A DNA stretch of 64,000 bases, taken from Amycolatopsis rubida (GTDB lineage: Bacteria > Actinomycetota > Actinomycetes > Mycobacteriales > Pseudonocardiaceae). Location of the stretch: contig NZ_FOWC01000008.1 in the NCBI RefSeq assembly GCF_900115345.1, positions 124,001 through 188,000 of the forward strand, given 5' to 3'. A model generated the notes under the pieces. The model made no database searches. It was not told where the DNA came from and saw only the letters and a list, made by a program, of their open reading frames with translations. How positions within the stretch are numbered: the first letter of the stretch is position 1; each line of letters begins with the position of its first letter. This document shows, piece by piece, positions 1-8,017 of the stretch. A program made the position numbers and the translations under genes.

Positions 1-1
1 G

Positions 2-664
2 GTCTTCATGCAGCACAACCCGACCGGGCACCTGTACTACGGCGAACTCGACACGGTCGCCGACTACGTGCTGCTCGCGACCGACGGGGACGAGCCGGTC
101 GCCAAGGCCTACTCGGCGCCGTTCGCGTTCGGCGGCCCCGGACGCGAGGCGCTGCCCGAGGCGGGGTGGGACGAGGTGATCCGGTGGCAGCACGCCGACC
201 GGCTGGCCGGGCGCGAACGCACCGCGGCGACCGCGCTGGAGATCGTCGTCCGCAAGGAACGGCAAGGCAGCGGACTCGCCTCGGTGCTGGTGAACGCGTT
301 GCGGGACAACGCTTTCCGCCTCGGACACGACGTGCTTTACGCCCCGGTGCGGCCGTCGCAGAAGGCGGACGAACCCGAGACCCCGATGAGCGAGTACGCC
401 TTCCGGGTGCGCGACGACGGCCTGCCCTACGACGCGTGGCTGCGGGTGCACGTGCGCGCGGGCGGGCGGATCGTGAAGGTCTGCCCGGTGTCGATGACCA
501 TCCCCGGCACGCTCGCGCAGTGGCGGGAGTGGACCGGGCTGCCGTTCGACACGGACGGCCCGGTGAACGTGGAAGGTGCGCTGAGCCCGGTCCTGGTGTC
601 GGTGGCGCAGGACTCCGCCGTTTACGTCGAACCCAACGTCTGGGTGGAGCACCGCCGACCCTGA
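2..664 (+). CDS. GNAT-like N-acetyltransferase, 5' end cut by window
   Basis: The reading frame is open to the left edge, so the real start may lie outside the window; the first ATG inside is at 8. The visible 218 residues carry a GNAT-like acetyl-CoA binding segment: ALEIVVRKE followed by RQGSGLA (the R-x-x-G-x-A type loop) and a helix, around residues 78-100. The rest has no motif I know. Role is probably transfer of an acetyl group to an unknown small molecule or protein; the substrate cannot be inferred. It ends 7 bp before the oppositely oriented aminotransferase gene, so the two genes converge with almost no space for a terminator. Confidence 0.6.
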   Translation, partial: VFMQHNPTGHLYYGELDTVADYVLLATDGDEPVAKAYSAPFAFGGPGREALPEAGWDEVIRWQHADRLAGRERTAATALEIVVRKERQGSGLASVLVNALRDNAFRLGHDVLYAPVRPSQKADEPETPMSEYAFRVRDDGLPYDAWLRVHVRAGGRIVKVCPVSMTIPGTLAQWREWTGLPFDTDGPVNVEGALSPVLVSVAQDSAVYVEPNVWVEHRRP

Positions 665-671
665 GACCGGG

Positions 672-1457
672 TCAGATCTCGTCCCAGGGCGCGGCTTCGT
701 AAGCCGCGGTCAGCAGTGCGCTCGCGGTGGGCGAGGTGCGCAGCCGCACGTCGTCCACCGAGGCGACCGGGCGGCCGATCGTCGCCGAATTGGTCAGGAA
801 CATCGCGTCGAATTCCGGGAGTTCCGCCGGATAGACCGGCCGCGTCTGCTGCGGCACTCCGGCCGCGCGCAACTGTTCCTCAAGCACCAGGTACGTGATT
901 CCGGGCAGCACCTCGGCTTCCGGCCACACGATCGTCCCGTCGCGCAGGAAGCCGACGTTCCAGATCGTCGCCTCGCTGATCCGGCCGTCGCTGGCCAGGA
1001 ACACGGCGTCGTCGTAACCGGCGAGGACGGCCGCACGCGAATGGTGCGTGAGACCGAAGCCGCCGAGATGCTTCACGTGCGGCAGATCCCGTTGGTACGC
1101 GACGGATCGCAGCCGCATCGGCGCGGGGACGTGGAAGCTGGGCGGTGCGGTGCGCACGAGGATTTCCGGCGCCATCGCGGGATCGTGCGGAGAGGACCGC
1201 GAGAAAATGATCACTCGCACCGACAGGTCGCCCTGACCGGCGACGAGCCGCCGGACGCAGCGGCGGACCAGATCGGTGTCCAGCTCGCTGCCGAACACCT
1301 CCCGGGTACTCGCCGCGAGCCGGTCGAGGTGGAAGCGGAGGCCGCGCACGCGTCCGTCGCGGACCTGCATCGCGGTGAAATGGCCGTAGCTGGTCGCCGC
1401 GGCGGCGAGATCGGCGGCGCTGGGAGCGGCACCGCCGATCTCGACTCGTCCGGTCAC
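672..1457 (-). CDS. Aminotransferase class IV (aminodeoxychorismate lyase/BCAT fold)
   Basis: A PLP enzyme of fold type IV, 261 aa, starting at GTG. The Schiff-base lysine is probably K129 in LPHVKHLGG, and E162 in SEATIWNVGF matches the glutamate that contacts the pyridine nitrogen; both contexts are typical of the family, which includes branched-chain aminotransferase, D-amino acid aminotransferase and 4-amino-4-deoxychorismate lyase. The short length (about 260 aa) suits the lyase-like actinobacterial branch better than IlvE, but the substrate is not decidable here. The start lies 1 bp after the stop of the cyclophilin gene, so both are almost certainly co-transcribed. Confidence 0.85.
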   Translation of the reverse strand: MTGRVEIGGAAPSAADLAAAATSYGHFTAMQVRDGRVRGLRFHLDRLAASTREVFGSELDTDLVRRCVRRLVAGQGDLSVRVIIFSRSSPHDPAMAPEILVRTAPPSFHVPAPMRLRSVAYQRDLPHVKHLGGFGLTHHSRAAVLAGYDDAVFLASDGRISEATIWNVGFLRDGTIVWPEAEVLPGITYLVLEEQLRAAGVPQQTRPVYPAELPEFDAMFLTNSATIGRPVASVDDVRLRTSPTASALLTAAYEAAPWDEI

Positions 1458-1458
1458 G

Positions 1459-2343
1459 TCAGGAGACCGTGACCGCGGTGAACTTGACCTGCTGCTTGGG
1501 CTCGCCGGTCGACCCGTCCGGGCCGACCGTGCCGATGCCGTTCTTCGCGATCTTGTCGAGCACCTTCAGGCCCTCGTCGGAGATGCTGCCGAAGATCGTG
1601 TACTGCGGCTGCAGCGGCGCGTTGCCGTAGACCATGAAGAACTGGCTGCCGCCGCTGTTCGGCTGGCCGGTGTTGGCCATCGCGAGGATGCCGCGGCCGT
1701 ACTTGGAGGTGTCGATGACCTCGTCCGGCACGGTGAAGCCCGGGCCGCCGCGGCCGTCGGTCGTCGCGTCGCCCTTCGCGTCCGGGTCGCCGCACTGCAG
1801 CATCTGCAGGTCGGTGACGCCGAGGCGGTGGCAGATCGTGTCGGTGAAGAAACCCTGCTTCGCGAGCGCTTCGAACGCCTGCACGGTGCACGGCGCGAGC
1901 GCGCGGTCGAGCGTCATCGGGATGTCGCCCTGGGTGGTCTTCATGGTGATGTTCACGGTCCCGGACGAGGACACGTTCTTGCCCTCCGGCGCGGTCGCCT
2001 TCTTGCCCGACGGCGGCTTGCCGCTGGGGTCGGCCGGGTACGAGCACGTCGTCGGGTTCGGCAGCGCCTGGGGGCGCTTGGGGAGCGCGGTGCGCTCGGT
2101 GGGGATGTTCGTGACGCTCGGGACCGGCGGCGCGGAACTCGACGGCGGCGTCGCGGCCTGCTGGTCGCCGTCGCTGCCGCCGCTGTTCACGATCCACACC
2201 ACGAGACCGGCGACGATGAGGACCACACCGCCGACCACTCCAGCGCCCACGATCTTGCGTCGCTTCGCCTGTTCCGCCCGGCGCACGAGCTGCCGCTCGA
2301 GTTTGCGCTTTGCGGCTTCTCGGCGCTGCTGGTTGGTCGCCAC
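1459..2343 (-). CDS. Secreted/membrane-anchored cyclophilin-type peptidyl-prolyl isomerase
   Basis: Cyclophilin that assists protein folding outside the membrane. The 294 aa begin with a strongly basic segment (residues 1-31), then one hydrophobic helix (about 32-52), a Ser/Pro/Thr-rich linker and the isomerase domain (about 130-290). The catalytic arginine is seen in CHRLG and the Q-x-F-F core in GGSQFFMVYG; the usual Trp/His near the active site is Tyr (QPQYTIFG). Several cysteines (CSYPADP, PCTVQ, TICHR, LQCGD) suggest disulfides in the exported domain. It is the first gene of a two-gene unit with the aminotransferase and diverges from the MBL hydrolase, a pairing common in actinobacteria (there usually near relA and hisS, which are not visible here). 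Confidence 0.9.
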   Translation of the reverse strand: MATNQQRREAAKRKLERQLVRRAEQAKRRKIVGAGVVGGVVLIVAGLVVWIVNSGGSDGDQQAATPPSSSAPPVPSVTNIPTERTALPKRPQALPNPTTCSYPADPSGKPPSGKKATAPEGKNVSSSGTVNITMKTTQGDIPMTLDRALAPCTVQAFEALAKQGFFTDTICHRLGVTDLQMLQCGDPDAKGDATTDGRGGPGFTVPDEVIDTSKYGRGILAMANTGQPNSGGSQFFMVYGNAPLQPQYTIFGSISDEGLKVLDKIAKNGIGTVGPDGSTGEPKQQVKFTAVTVS

Positions 2344-2446
2344 CCGCCCTCCAGTTTCCGCTCGAAGTCACACGTCTGAGGTAGCGGCAGTGTATGGGCA
2401 CAGCCTGTGAGGACTCCGTACAGGGGCGGCTAGTCTTCACCGGGTC

Positions 2447-3064
2447 GTGATCAAGGCCGCTTCCGGGGAGGAGGGTTCGGTGCTCGTCGCCGGGTTCGCC
2501 GCGGGTCCGCTGCGCTCGAACTGCTATCTGCTGGCCCCTGCCGCCGGGGGTCCGTGTCTCGTTGTCGACCCGGGCGAGGGGTCCGCCGAGCCACTGGCCG
2601 AAGCGCTGGCGGAGCACGGCTTGACGCCGGTCGCGCTGCTCGCCACGCACGGCCATCCGGACCACGCCGGCGCCGCCGCCGAGCTGTCGCGGGCTTGGGC
2701 CGCGCCGGTCCGGCTCCATCCGGGCGACGCCGAGTGGTACGACGGGCCCTTCGAACCGCTCGCCCCGGGAGAGATCGAGACGGCCGGGCTGACGGTGGGG
2801 GTACTTCCGCTTCCCGGGCACACGCCGGGTTCGGTGGCGTTCACCGTCGAGACCGGCGAGGGTGGCAGGCTGGTGTTCACGGGGGACACGCTTTTCGCCG
2901 GATCGGTCGGGCGCGCCGGCGGATCCGGCTCCGACCTGGAGAATTCGTTGCGCACTCTGCTCACGCTCGCCGACGACACCGTCGTGCTGCCCGGCCACGG
3001 ACCGGCCACGACCATCGGCCGCGAGCGCGCCGCCAACCCCTTCGTGCCGGGAGCCGCGCGGTGA
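2447..3064 (+). CDS. MBL-fold metallo-hydrolase (glyoxalase II-like)
   Basis: 205-aa metallo-beta-lactamase fold hydrolase. The metal-binding signature THGHPDH is at residues 67-73, followed by a histidine in LPGHTPGS, an aspartate in FTGDTLFAGS and a last histidine in VLPGHGP; these complete a two-metal glyoxalase II-like site. The substrate may be a thioester such as an S-acyl-glutathione/mycothiol conjugate, but this is family-level inference. The start is GTG; a -10-like TAGTCT at 2431-2436 lies only 10 bp upstream with no clear ribosome binding site, so the mRNA may be nearly leaderless. The stop overlaps the next gene by 4 bp. Confidence 0.85.
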   Translation: MIKAASGEEGSVLVAGFAAGPLRSNCYLLAPAAGGPCLVVDPGEGSAEPLAEALAEHGLTPVALLATHGHPDHAGAAAELSRAWAAPVRLHPGDAEWYDGPFEPLAPGEIETAGLTVGVLPLPGHTPGSVAFTVETGEGGRLVFTGDTLFAGSVGRAGGSGSDLENSLRTLLTLADDTVVLPGHGPATTIGRERAANPFVPGAAR

Positions 3065-3699
3065 CCGACAAACCGGCGGAACGCCTGCCGCTGTTCGCCG
3101 ACGAACCGAAGCTGCGCCGCCGCCGCGCGGGGTCGGGTGTCTTCGGCGTGCTGATCCTGGCCGCGGCGTTCGGCGGGATCGCCGGGCTGATCGGCGGGCA
3201 GCTGCCCGGGCTGATCGTGGCGGCGGTCGTCGCGCTGCCGCTGATCTACGTGGTGCTCTACGCGTATCGCCGCCGGATCTGGCTGGAGGGCACGACGCTG
3301 GTGGTGCGCACGTGGGGCGTCCGGCGAGTGGACCTGCTTTCGGCGCCGAGGCTCGACGTGGTGATCAGCGACGTGCGCGGCACCCGGACGGTGGCGCTGC
3401 TGGTGAACGCGGGGCACCGGCGGCGTGCGGTGAAGCTCGACCTGGCGGTGTTTTCCGGGACCGGCGGGCGGGAACTGGGAGCGCTGCAGTTGCGGCGGCT
3501 GGCGGACGCGGTGCTGAACAACACCGAGGCGAACGGGCTGGTGTTTTCGGAGCTGCTGGTGGCTGAGCTGCGGGCCGAGGCACGGGGGGACGCGGTGGCG
3601 GAACGGCCGTTGTACCGGCTGGCTTCGGCGGCTCCGTCAGGGAAGTACTTGCAGCGGTTTCCGATGGAAGCGATCAGCCGGTTCGTCGCCACGCTGTGA
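3061..3699 (+). CDS. Conserved membrane protein with PH-like C-terminal domain
   Basis: The GTG start overlaps the stop of the MBL gene (GTGA), so translation is probably coupled. The 212-aa product has an N-terminal basic stretch, then two close hydrophobic helices at about residues 27-47 and 50-70, and then a soluble beta-rich part beginning RRRIWLEGTTLVVRTW. This arrangement (two helices plus a bacterial PH-like beta domain) is common in actinobacterial hypothetical membrane proteins; I do not recognise a more exact family. Function unknown. Downstream lies a strong double hairpin. Confidence 0.7.
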   Translation: MTDKPAERLPLFADEPKLRRRRAGSGVFGVLILAAAFGGIAGLIGGQLPGLIVAAVVALPLIYVVLYAYRRRIWLEGTTLVVRTWGVRRVDLLSAPRLDVVISDVRGTRTVALLVNAGHRRRAVKLDLAVFSGTGGRELGALQLRRLADAVLNNTEANGLVFSELLVAELRAEARGDAVAERPLYRLASAAPSGKYLQRFPMEAISRFVATL

Positions 3700-3703
3700 T
3701 GTG

Positions 3704-3813
3704 GCGTCGGCTTCGCCGACGCGGCGGGATCGCCTTCAAGTCGGCGTCTGGAGGAGCGGTGCGACCGCCTGGGGGCGATCGCACCGCTCCTCCAGACGCC
3801 GACGCGATCCCGC
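3704..3813. terminator. Double hairpin between convergent genes, 25-bp perfect arms
   Basis: Two stem-loops follow each other. The small one has 8-bp arms (3704-3711 with 3715-3722, loop TTC). The large one has perfect 25-bp arms at 3740-3764 and 3779-3803 around a 14-nt loop, extended after a 6-nt bulge by a further 10-bp stem (3724-3733 with 3804-3813). No T-run follows on either strand. It sits between two converging genes and can serve as a bidirectional terminator, although its arm length is well beyond that of an ordinary terminator. Confidence 0.75.
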
Positions 3814-3869
3814 GATCCCGCGGTGGGGTTGGGGTGGGGTTGGGTTTCGAGGCGCGTTTTTCTGGCGGG

Positions 3870-4172
3870 TTACTCGCGTCTGGCGGGGTCGCGGGTGCGT
3901 TCTTCCTGGGCGTCGACGCGGGCGCGGATGCGGTCCAGCTGGTCGGCCAGTTCGGGGAGTTCTGCGGCGACGTAGGAGAGCAGCCGTTCCAGGTGGCGCA
4001 GCGTCGCGCGGACCTCGTCGAGCGCGGTGGCGATCCGCGGGACCGTTTCGGCCGCTTCCAGCACCGACGCGAACAGGCGGCGGATCAGGTGCACGGTGAC
4101 TCGGGGTCCGGCCAGGACGGCTGAGAACACAGCCCCTCCTCGGGGTGCGGGGTCGCGGTCTTCGTACCTCAT
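3870..4172 (-). CDS. Small helical/coiled-coil protein of unknown function
   Basis: 100 residues, mostly predicted helix, with heptad-like leucines in the second half (ATLRHLERLL, LADQLDRIRARVDAQEE). No domain is recognised. It starts 39 bp after the stop of the YibE/F gene on the same strand and probably shares its transcript. The ribosome binding site is weak. Composition and codon use match neighbouring genes, which is why I accept it as real. It may be a partner or scaffold for the membrane protein, but nothing in the sequence proves this. Confidence 0.6.
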   Translation of the reverse strand: MRYEDRDPAPRGGAVFSAVLAGPRVTVHLIRRLFASVLEAAETVPRIATALDEVRATLRHLERLLSYVAAELPELADQLDRIRARVDAQEERTRDPARRE

Positions 4173-4211
4173 CCGCGACGCCCGCGCCCGACCGGGGCGG
4201 CCGGGATGTGG

Positions 4212-6107
4212 CTAGTGTGATTCAGCGGGGTTGGTGGTGCTGATGAGGTGCTCGACCGGCTCCCGGGCGGCGATGAGCGCGGCCAGGACTGTCGTCACCG
4301 GCACCGCCGCGACGATGCCGACCGAACCGGCGAGCGTCCGGATGATCTCCGCGGCGATGTCCTCGCTGCCGAGCAGCGCGCCGAGGCCGACGCCGGAGAT
4401 CGCGGAGTACAGCATCACCGGCAGCGCGGCCCCGGCGTAGGCCATCACCAGCGTGTTCACCGCGGAGCCGACGTGGTCGCGGCCGATCCGCAGGCCCGAG
4501 CTGTACAGCTCGCGCCAGCCGAGCGAGGGGTTCGCGCGCCGCAGTTCCCAGACCGCGCTGGTCTGGGTGATGGTCACGTCGTCGAGCACGCCCAGCGCGC
4601 CGATCACGATTCCGGCCAGCAGCAGGCCCCGGGCGTCGATGCCGTGGCCGAGCGAGGCGATCAGCGTCGTGGTGCTGTCGTCGAGGCCGGTGAGCGACGC
4701 GGCGGCGGAGAAGATCGCCGACAGGATCCCGATCAGCGCGAGGCTGACCAAGGTGCCCAATACGGCGACCGAGGTTCTCGCGGACAGGCCGTGCGTCAGA
4801 TACAGCGCGAGAAACATGATCGCGCCCGCTCCGGCGATCGCCACCACGAGCGGGTTCTCCCCGGAGAGGATCGCCGGCAGCACGAACAGCACGATCACCA
4901 CGAAACTCAGCACCAGCGCGACCAGCGCGGCCAGTCCCTGCCAGCGGCCGAGCACGAGCACGGCGACCGCGAACAGGGCGGCGAGCAGCACCAGCGGCGT
5001 GCCGCGCTGGAAATCGACGAGCGTGAACGACTGCGGGTCGAGCGGGCTGCCGCCGTTGTAGGCGAGCACGACCTTGTCGCCTGCGGTGAACCTCGGCGTG
5101 CTCGGCTCGATCGGGACGGTCAGCCGCACCGGTTTCCCCGCCGCCGGGCCGTCGGACATCCGCAGGTCGACGGTGAGGCACGGTTTCGCGTCCGGGTCCG
5201 GCTGCGAGCCGACCTGGACCTGGCCGGGCTGCAGGCAGGGGCCGGACGTCGCGGTCGTGATCGCCGCCTGGACCGGCGTGCCTTGCGGTACCGCGCTCTT
5301 CGGCAGCGAACTGCCCCACGGGTACAGGACGATCATGCCGACGACGGTCGCCAGCGCCAGCGGAGCGAGGAGCCAGACCAGGAGCTTGCGGACCCGGTGC
5401 GACGCGGGGGCGGCCGGGCCGTGTCCGTGTCCATGGCCGTGCCCGGTGTGCGGCGGGGTTTCCTTGACCGGCGCGGGATCGGGAGTGTCCTTTTCGGACT
5501 GCGGGGGCCGGGCCGGGGGACGGCGGCGGCCGCCGGGAGGCGGGGTGTCGCCGGAGCGGCGAGGCAGGCGCAGTTCGCCGGACGGGGCCCCGCCGCGGGC
5601 ATCGGCGGAGCGCGGGGCGCCCGGTTGCGCCGAGCGTGCGGCGCCGGGCTGGGGAGGCCTTGGCGCGGCGGCACGCGGACGCCGGGGTTCGCCGGGCCGC
5701 TCGGCTCGCCGTCCCGGTTCGCCGGTGCGCCCGGGGTTGCCGGATCGCTCCACTGGTCGCTCGGGGTTGCCGGAGCGCTCCACTGGTCGCTCGGGGTTGC
5801 CGGAGCGCTCCACTGGTCGCTCGGGGTTGCCTGATCGCTCCACCGGCCATCCGGGCTCGCCGGAGCGCTCGGGGTTGCCGGACCGCTCGACGGGTCGTGC
5901 GGGCTCGGCCGATCGGCCGGTGCGCTCGGCCGGTCGCCCGGGTTCGGCACGGCGCGCCCGGCGCGGCCCGTCCGGCCGGGCGCGCGGCGGAGCGGCAGGG
6001 GGTGGCACGGCGGAGGACGGGGACGCGGATTCGCCCGGCACTCGCGGCAGCGGGCCGGTGTCGTCGGGGTCCTGATCGGGGTAGTCGTGCGGTGCCACGG
6101 CGGACAT
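4212..6107 (-). CDS. YibE/F family integral membrane protein with long disordered N-terminus
   Basis: 631 aa. Residues 1-235 are disordered and rich in Pro, Arg, Glu and Gly, including a decapeptide repeat (VERSGNPERP, residues about 73-125) and a His/Gly run (HTGHGHGHGHG, 220-230) just before the first membrane helix (about 241-260). An extracytoplasmic beta-rich segment (about 270-370) follows, then at least six membrane helices ending near residue 620, with the family segment GVLDDVTITQTSAVWEL. YibE/F proteins are membrane proteins of unclear transport role. The long repeat-bearing cytoplasmic tail is unusual for the family. GGGAGGGCAGG precedes the ATG, supporting this start. A 100-aa coiled-coil gene follows. 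Confidence 0.85.
   Translation of the reverse strand: MSAVAPHDYPDQDPDDTGPLPRVPGESASPSSAVPPPAAPPRARPDGPRRARRAEPGRPAERTGRSAEPARPVERSGNPERSGEPGWPVERSGNPERPVERSGNPERPVERSGNPERPVERSGNPGRTGEPGRRAERPGEPRRPRAAAPRPPQPGAARSAQPGAPRSADARGGAPSGELRLPRRSGDTPPPGGRRRPPARPPQSEKDTPDPAPVKETPPHTGHGHGHGHGPAAPASHRVRKLLVWLLAPLALATVVGMIVLYPWGSSLPKSAVPQGTPVQAAITTATSGPCLQPGQVQVGSQPDPDAKPCLTVDLRMSDGPAAGKPVRLTVPIEPSTPRFTAGDKVVLAYNGGSPLDPQSFTLVDFQRGTPLVLLAALFAVAVLVLGRWQGLAALVALVLSFVVIVLFVLPAILSGENPLVVAIAGAGAIMFLALYLTHGLSARTSVAVLGTLVSLALIGILSAIFSAAASLTGLDDSTTTLIASLGHGIDARGLLLAGIVIGALGVLDDVTITQTSAVWELRRANPSLGWRELYSSGLRIGRDHVGSAVNTLVMAYAGAALPVMLYSAISGVGLGALLGSEDIAAEIIRTLAGSVGIVAAVPVTTVLAALIAAREPVEHLISTTNPAESH
5731..5850 (-). 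repeat. Four tandem 30-bp repeats inside the YibE/F gene
   Basis: Four consecutive 30-bp units start at 5731, 5761, 5791 and 5821; the middle two are identical and the outer two differ at a few positions. A decayed fifth unit follows to about 5880. On the coding (minus) strand they encode the decapeptide VERSGNPERP. Because the unit is a multiple of three, copy number can change without breaking the frame. Confidence 0.9.
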
Positions 6108-6167
6108 CCTGCCCTCCCGGCCCGCGGTTCGCGCGTACCGGGTGGGGGGAGGAAGCGGGCGTTTCGT

Positions 6168-7145
6168 TCAGGCGTGCGCAGAACGCAGGTGGACCCGCCG
6201 ATACGCCGAAGGCGGGGTGTCGAAATGGTCCAGAAACGCTTGCCGGAGCGTCTCCGTGGAACCGAATCCGCAGCGTCGCGCGATCGCGGCGAGCGGGAGG
6301 TCGGTGCCGGACAGCAGCCGGGCGGCGTGTTCCGCGCGCACGGTTCGCACGTATTTCCCCGGGGTGGTGCCGAGATGGGCGTCGAACAGCCGGGTCAGCT
6401 GGCGGGTGCTGATGCCGGCCTGGTTCGCGAGCGCGTGGGTGCCGAGGTCGTCGGCGAGATGTTCGGCGACGTATGCGGTGAGGTCGCGGACCTGCCGGTG
6501 CTCCGGCGGCGGACCGGCGAGGAACATGCTGACCTGCGCCTGGTTTCCGGGCCGCTGCAGGTAGGTGACCAGCGACCGGGCGGCCTCGCGGGCGAGCGTC
6601 GGGCCGTGGTCCTCTTCGACGAAGGCGAGGGTGAGGTCGAGCCCGCTGGTGACGCCCGCGGAGGTGTAGACGTCGCCGTGCCGCACGAAAAGCGGCACCG
6701 GGTCCACGGTCACCGACGGGTATTGCTCGGCGAGCCGCGACGCGTGCGACCAGTGCGTGGTGGCGCGGCGGCCGCTCAGCAGCCCGGCGGCGGCGAGCAC
6801 GGTCGCCCCGGTGCAGACCGACGCGGTGCGTCTGCTCCGCGGCGAAAGCCGCCGCACGTGAGCGAGCAGCCGCTCGTCCTTGGCGGCGGCGAGGTGGCCC
6901 AGCCCGCCCGCGACGACGAACGTGTCGAGCGGCCCGCGGATCTGGTCGATCCGGACGTGCGGGACGAGCGTGAGCCCGGACTGGCAGGCGAAGGGGAGCC
7001 CGTCGACGCTGGCGAGCCGGACCTCGTACGGCCGGGCCGCGCCGAGCCGGGTGGCGGCGTCGAAAACGTCGGACACGCAGGCGATGTCGAGCAGTTCGGC
7101 GTCGGGGTACCCGAGGATCACGACCTGCCGGGCGGTACTCGGCAT
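6168..7145 (-). CDS. GlxA-type AraC-family regulator with DJ-1/PfpI sensor domain
   Basis: 325-aa transcription regulator. Residues about 7-180 form a DJ-1/PfpI-like domain with the nucleophile-elbow cysteine C111 in SVCTGATVLAAAGLL; residues about 220-315 form the AraC double helix-turn-helix (ISTRQLTRLFDAHLGTTPGKYV and LPLAAIARRCGFGSTETLRQ). Such proteins sense small molecules and activate adjacent catabolic genes. The gene diverges from a stand-alone DJ-1 protein at 7244, its probable target. A -10-like TACGGT on the minus strand (7157-7152) lies 6 bp before the ATG without a ribosome binding site, so it may be leaderless. A perfect 14-bp palindrome lies between the genes. Confidence 0.9.
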   Translation of the reverse strand: MPSTARQVVILGYPDAELLDIACVSDVFDAATRLGAARPYEVRLASVDGLPFACQSGLTLVPHVRIDQIRGPLDTFVVAGGLGHLAAAKDERLLAHVRRLSPRSRRTASVCTGATVLAAAGLLSGRRATTHWSHASRLAEQYPSVTVDPVPLFVRHGDVYTSAGVTSGLDLTLAFVEEDHGPTLAREAARSLVTYLQRPGNQAQVSMFLAGPPPEHRQVRDLTAYVAEHLADDLGTHALANQAGISTRQLTRLFDAHLGTTPGKYVRTVRAEHAARLLSGTDLPLAAIARRCGFGSTETLRQAFLDHFDTPPSAYRRVHLRSAHA

Positions 7146-7197
7146 GGCCGCACCGTAGCAGCTCGCCCGGCCGGATCAACCGGGTTCGCAGGATTCC

Positions 7198-7211
7198 GGA
7201 CACGCGTGTCC
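7198..7211. promoter_or_regulatory. Perfect palindrome, candidate operator of the GlxA-type regulator
   Basis: GGACACGCGTGTCC is a perfect 14-bp palindrome in the 98-bp space between the divergent regulator and DJ-1 genes, 33 bp before the DJ-1 start. Position and symmetry suit an operator, but AraC-type proteins often bind direct repeats, so the binding factor is uncertain. Confidence 0.4.
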
Positions 7212-7243
7212 CGTCCTGCCCGCGCGCCCGGGAGGGTGGCGGC

Positions 7244-7942
7244 ATGACCCAGAAAACCTTCGCGTTCGTCGTCTACCCCGGCCTGACGCTGCTCGACCTG
7301 GCGGGACCGCTGCAGGTGATCACCGGTCACGCGGCGGCCGACCCCTCGGTCCGCGTGGCGGTCGTGGGCGAAACCCTGGAAACCACCGAAACCGACACGC
7401 CGTTGCGGATCGCGCCGAGCCACACCTTCGACCAGGTTCCGGACCCGTCCTGGGTGCTGGTCCCCGGCGGCGGCGCGCCGACGCTGCGCGCGCTCGGCGA
7501 CGAGAAGCTCATCGGCTATCTCCGCCGCGCCGCGACCACCGCCGAGCTGATGACCTCTGTGTGCACCGGTTCGCTGCTGCTGGGCCAAGCTGGGCTGCTC
7601 GAAGGCCGCGAGGCGACGACGCACTGGACGTTCCTGGAGACGTTGCGCGCGTTCGGGGCCACGCCGGTCCGGCAGCGCTGGGCGGACACCGGTTCGGTGA
7701 TCACCGCCGCCGGGGTCTCGGCGGGCATCGACCTCGCGTTGCACCTGGTGGAGCGGATGCGCGGGGAGGACGCCGCGCGGCTCGTCCAGTTCGGCATCGA
7801 ATACGACCCGCGGCCGCCGCTCGGCCCGCTCGACTGGTCGCTCGCTCCTCGCGAGCGGATGCGGCCGTTCGTCGACCACACGGTCCGGGAAGGTCTCGCC
7901 GGCCGGCCGGAGCTGCGGGACAAGCTCCTCGCCCAGCGGTGA
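7244..7942 (+). CDS. DJ-1/PfpI family protein (isonitrile hydratase-like)
   Basis: 232-aa stand-alone DJ-1/PfpI protein. The nucleophile is probably C107 in SVCTGSLLLGQAGLL, with D18 in LTLLDLAGP matching the aspartate conserved in isonitrile hydratase (InhA)-like members, and the motif ATTHW after the elbow. A hydratase or glyoxalase-type activity is possible; the exact reaction cannot be read from sequence. GGGAGGG lies just upstream of the ATG. It is divergent from the GlxA-type regulator, which carries a sensor domain of the same fold; regulator and target enzyme may recognise related ligands. Confidence 0.85.
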   Translation: MTQKTFAFVVYPGLTLLDLAGPLQVITGHAAADPSVRVAVVGETLETTETDTPLRIAPSHTFDQVPDPSWVLVPGGGAPTLRALGDEKLIGYLRRAATTAELMTSVCTGSLLLGQAGLLEGREATTHWTFLETLRAFGATPVRQRWADTGSVITAAGVSAGIDLALHLVERMRGEDAARLVQFGIEYDPRPPLGPLDWSLAPRERMRPFVDHTVREGLAGRPELRDKLLAQR

Positions 7943-8017
7943 CGTTCCGGTGAATTCCCCCACCCGGCTGAGGCGGGACGGTTTGCCAGGGCCGCGCGGG
8001 CGCGTACCGTTCCGCCA

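Noticed and set aside
4222..7245. 1007-codon open frame on the minus strand
   Set aside because: Arg/Pro/Gly-rich shadow of the YibE/F and GlxA genes in another frame with no motif.
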